Positions 62,511 to 64,000 of a stretch of 64,000 nucleotides of DNA are shown here, piece by piece (the stretch's first letter is position 1; each line of letters begins with the position of its first letter). The DNA is from Mixta sp031457955. GTDB taxonomy: Bacteria; Pseudomonadota; Gammaproteobacteria; Enterobacterales; Enterobacteriaceae. The notes below the pieces were generated by a model that saw only the letters and a program-made list of their open reading frames with translations, had not been told where the DNA came from and made no database searches. The translations under genes were made by a program, and so were the position numbers. The stretch lies in contig NZ_JAVDXN010000003.1 in assembly GCF_031457955.1 (NCBI RefSeq), positions 248,001-312,000 of the forward strand, written 5' to 3'.

Positions 62511-62899
62511 CGTTTTTTCACCGCGCCATGTTACCGATCTTCCTGATGGTCTTCGATGACTTATCAGGTGCGCTTTCCGCTGGGCCAGCATGCGCAGGCG
62601 ACGCAATGCCTTAGCGCTATGCGTCATAGGGGCTGGCTGCGCTGACTAAAAGCTTGAATCTGCTGGGGTGGGTTTCTTCGTTCGGCAGGTATGCAAAAGC
62701 TGAAGGCAGCATCACGCGACAGAAAGGAGGTTACACGCGCTTATTATCTGAATTTGCGCGCCTCGTACAACAGTTGTGACAACGCATGTTGCAGGGATAT
62801 GACAGGCAGGATAGATTGAAAAAATTCTGTTACGTCCCTGATTAATTAATGTGGTTATGGCGTCCTTTGTGTCGCCCGTTTCCACGTAAGGAAACTGCG
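62511..62899. other. Right edge of the acquired region and opgB upstream region
   Basis: About 390 bases without a supported gene. GC content returns to core level after about 62520. A 28-codon ORF near 62556 (MTYQVRFPLGQH) has no good signals and may be the remnant of a gene cut by the insertion. The last 60 bases hold the opgB promoter and AAGGAAAC ribosome binding site. Confidence 0.5.
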
Positions 62900-64000
62900 T
62901 TGTCTGAACTGTTTTCAGTCATGTTATTCGTGGCCTCGATTGTTATTTATGCGTATAAAGCCGGGCGCAACACTTTTTGGTACCTGTCTCTGCTGTTGGT
63001 TTTGGGCCTGTTTATCATCCTCAACGCCACGCTTTACGCCAGCAACTATTTTACCGGCGACGGCATCAACGATGCGGTGATCTATACGCTCACCAACAGC
63101 CTCACCGGCGCGGGCGTCAGTAAATATGTGCTGCCTGGCATCGGACTGGTGCTGGCGTTATTTCTGGTATTTTGCCTGCTCTCCTGGCTCTTGCGGCGGC
63201 GCGGCCACCGTCCGCACCACTTCGGCTACAGCTTGCTGGCGCTGCTGCTGGCGCTCGCCTCCATTAAAACTACTCCGGCTTTTCAGCAGGTCAGCGATTT
63301 AATCGTTTCCCAGACGCGCAGCGGCGAATCTGATTTTGCGCAGTGGTATCACGAGCCGCAAAAGCAGATCGCTAACCCCACGCTCAACCTGGTCTATATC
63401 TACGGCGAAAGCCTGGAGCGCACCTATTTTAATGAGCAGGCGTTTCCTCAGTTAGCACCAGAGCTAAGCCGCCTGAAGCAGCAGCAGGCGCTTGATTTTG
63501 CGCAAACTGAGCAGCTGCCCGGCACCGAATATACCATTGCCGGTATGGTTGCTTCGCAGTGCGGCATTCCGCTGTTCGCCCCTTTTGAAGGCAACGCTTC
63601 GGCCTCGCTTGCCAGCTTTTTCCCGCAGAATGTTTGCCTCGGCGATATTCTGAAAAACTCCGGCTATCAAACCTGGTTTATGCAAGGCGCGGATCTACGC
63701 TTCGCCGGAAAAGATACCTTTCTGAAATCGCACGGTATCGATCATCTTTACGGCCTGCAGGAACTAAAAGACCAGGTAACGGATCCCGCTTATCGCAATA
63801 ACTGGGGCTTTTATGACGACACGGTGATGGATGAGGTGTGGCAAAAATTCGAACAGCTGTCGCAACAGAAACAGCCATTTGCGCTTTTTACCCTAACGGT
63901 GGATACCCATCATCCTGACGGCTTTATCTCGCGCAGCTGTCAGCATAAAAGCTACAGCTACGAGGGCAAACCCAATCAATCTTTCAGCGCTGTGGCCTGT
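62900..64000 (+). CDS. opgB: OpgB (MdoB) phosphoglycerol transferase I (partial, runs off the right edge)
   Basis: The first 367 residues of OpgB, starting at a TTG at 62900 (AAGGAAAC seven bases upstream), as in E. coli. The N-terminus SELFSVMLFVASIVIYAYKAGRNTFWYLSL and three further helices up to residue 135 form the membrane part. The sulfatase-fold domain follows with LVYIYGESLERTYF, holding the catalytic Thr and metal site, QLPGTEYTIAGMVASQCGIPLFAPFEGNASAS read in parts, and VDTHHPDGF. It transfers phosphoglycerol from phosphatidylglycerol to osmoregulated periplasmic glucans. About half of the protein lies outside the window. Confidence 0.96.
   Translation, partial: MSELFSVMLFVASIVIYAYKAGRNTFWYLSLLLVLGLFIILNATLYASNYFTGDGINDAVIYTLTNSLTGAGVSKYVLPGIGLVLALFLVFCLLSWLLRRRGHRPHHFGYSLLALLLALASIKTTPAFQQVSDLIVSQTRSGESDFAQWYHEPQKQIANPTLNLVYIYGESLERTYFNEQAFPQLAPELSRLKQQQALDFAQTEQLPGTEYTIAGMVASQCGIPLFAPFEGNASASLASFFPQNVCLGDILKNSGYQTWFMQGADLRFAGKDTFLKSHGIDHLYGLQELKDQVTDPAYRNNWGFYDDTVMDEVWQKFEQLSQQKQPFALFTLTVDTHHPDGFISRSCQHKSYSYEGKPNQSFSAVAC

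Noticed and set aside
62556..62642. A 28-codon ORF before opgB
   Set aside because: No ribosome binding site and no recognised sequence; may be a remnant, but cannot be supported as a gene.

Overview
The window looks like the chromosome of a gamma-proteobacterium of the Enterobacterales, most likely Erwiniaceae (Pantoea, Mixta or Erwinia-like). The housekeeping block yjjG-rimI-holD-rsmC, three tRNA-Leu(CAG) genes, a DUF1435 gene and fhuF, with opgB further on, follows the 99-minute region of Escherichia coli, and the proteins there are close to their E. coli counterparts. The family is inferred from memory of sequence types; no search was run.

Positions 1-37100 hold a nearly complete type VI secretion system (T6SS), almost all on the minus strand, so it reads from right to left. 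It starts with an SH3-type lipoprotein, tssJ, tssK, tssL (with an OmpA domain), tssM, tagF, tssA, tssB and tssC. Next come a putative membrane-active effector with a small membrane partner, an LprI-type lysozyme inhibitor, hcp, the amidase pair tae4/tai4 and an orphan immunity-like lipoprotein. Then follow the phospho-regulators (FHA protein, PP2C phosphatase), a periplasmic accessory protein, tagJ, tssE, tssF, tssG, two tiny AT-rich ORFs, clpV, a PpkA-type kinase, a DUF3829 lipoprotein, vgrG, an EagR chaperone, a PAAR-Rhs effector with an AHH-type nuclease tip, and its immunity gene. A scrap of a second Rhs tip runs off the left edge. The kinase, phosphatase and FHA set predicts post-translational control of firing. 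Hairpins after tssC and hcp, and a terminator-like hairpin in the operon leader, suggest RNA-level tuning.

Positions 38000-52700 are mostly core genome: yjjG, rimI, holD, rsmC, the tRNA-Leu array with its own promoter, a Fur-box-flanked DUF1435 gene, a membrane diguanylate cyclase, fhuF behind a second Fur box, a YbaK-like deacylase, a Met/His-rich DUF2946/PepSY membrane pair, a histidine phosphatase, aer, a LysR regulator divergent from a tautomerase, and a glycerol-3-phosphate dehydrogenase-like gene.

Positions 52720-62520 are AT-rich and look acquired. They start right after an eleven-codon stump of what was probably the next gene of the glycerol-3-phosphate operon. They hold a very large protein with a glycerophosphodiesterase (GDPD) domain whose frame breaks near 56741; the restored C-terminus ends in KDEL. 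Then comes an unusual regulator fusing a LacI DNA-binding and sensor half to a complete ABC-type solute-binding protein. It is divergent from a PhnP-like metallo-beta-lactamase phosphodiesterase and a nucleoside-symporter-like MFS permease, and an MgtC/SapB protein follows. The window ends inside opgB, which starts at a TTG codon.

No CRISPR array, insertion sequence or rRNA was seen.
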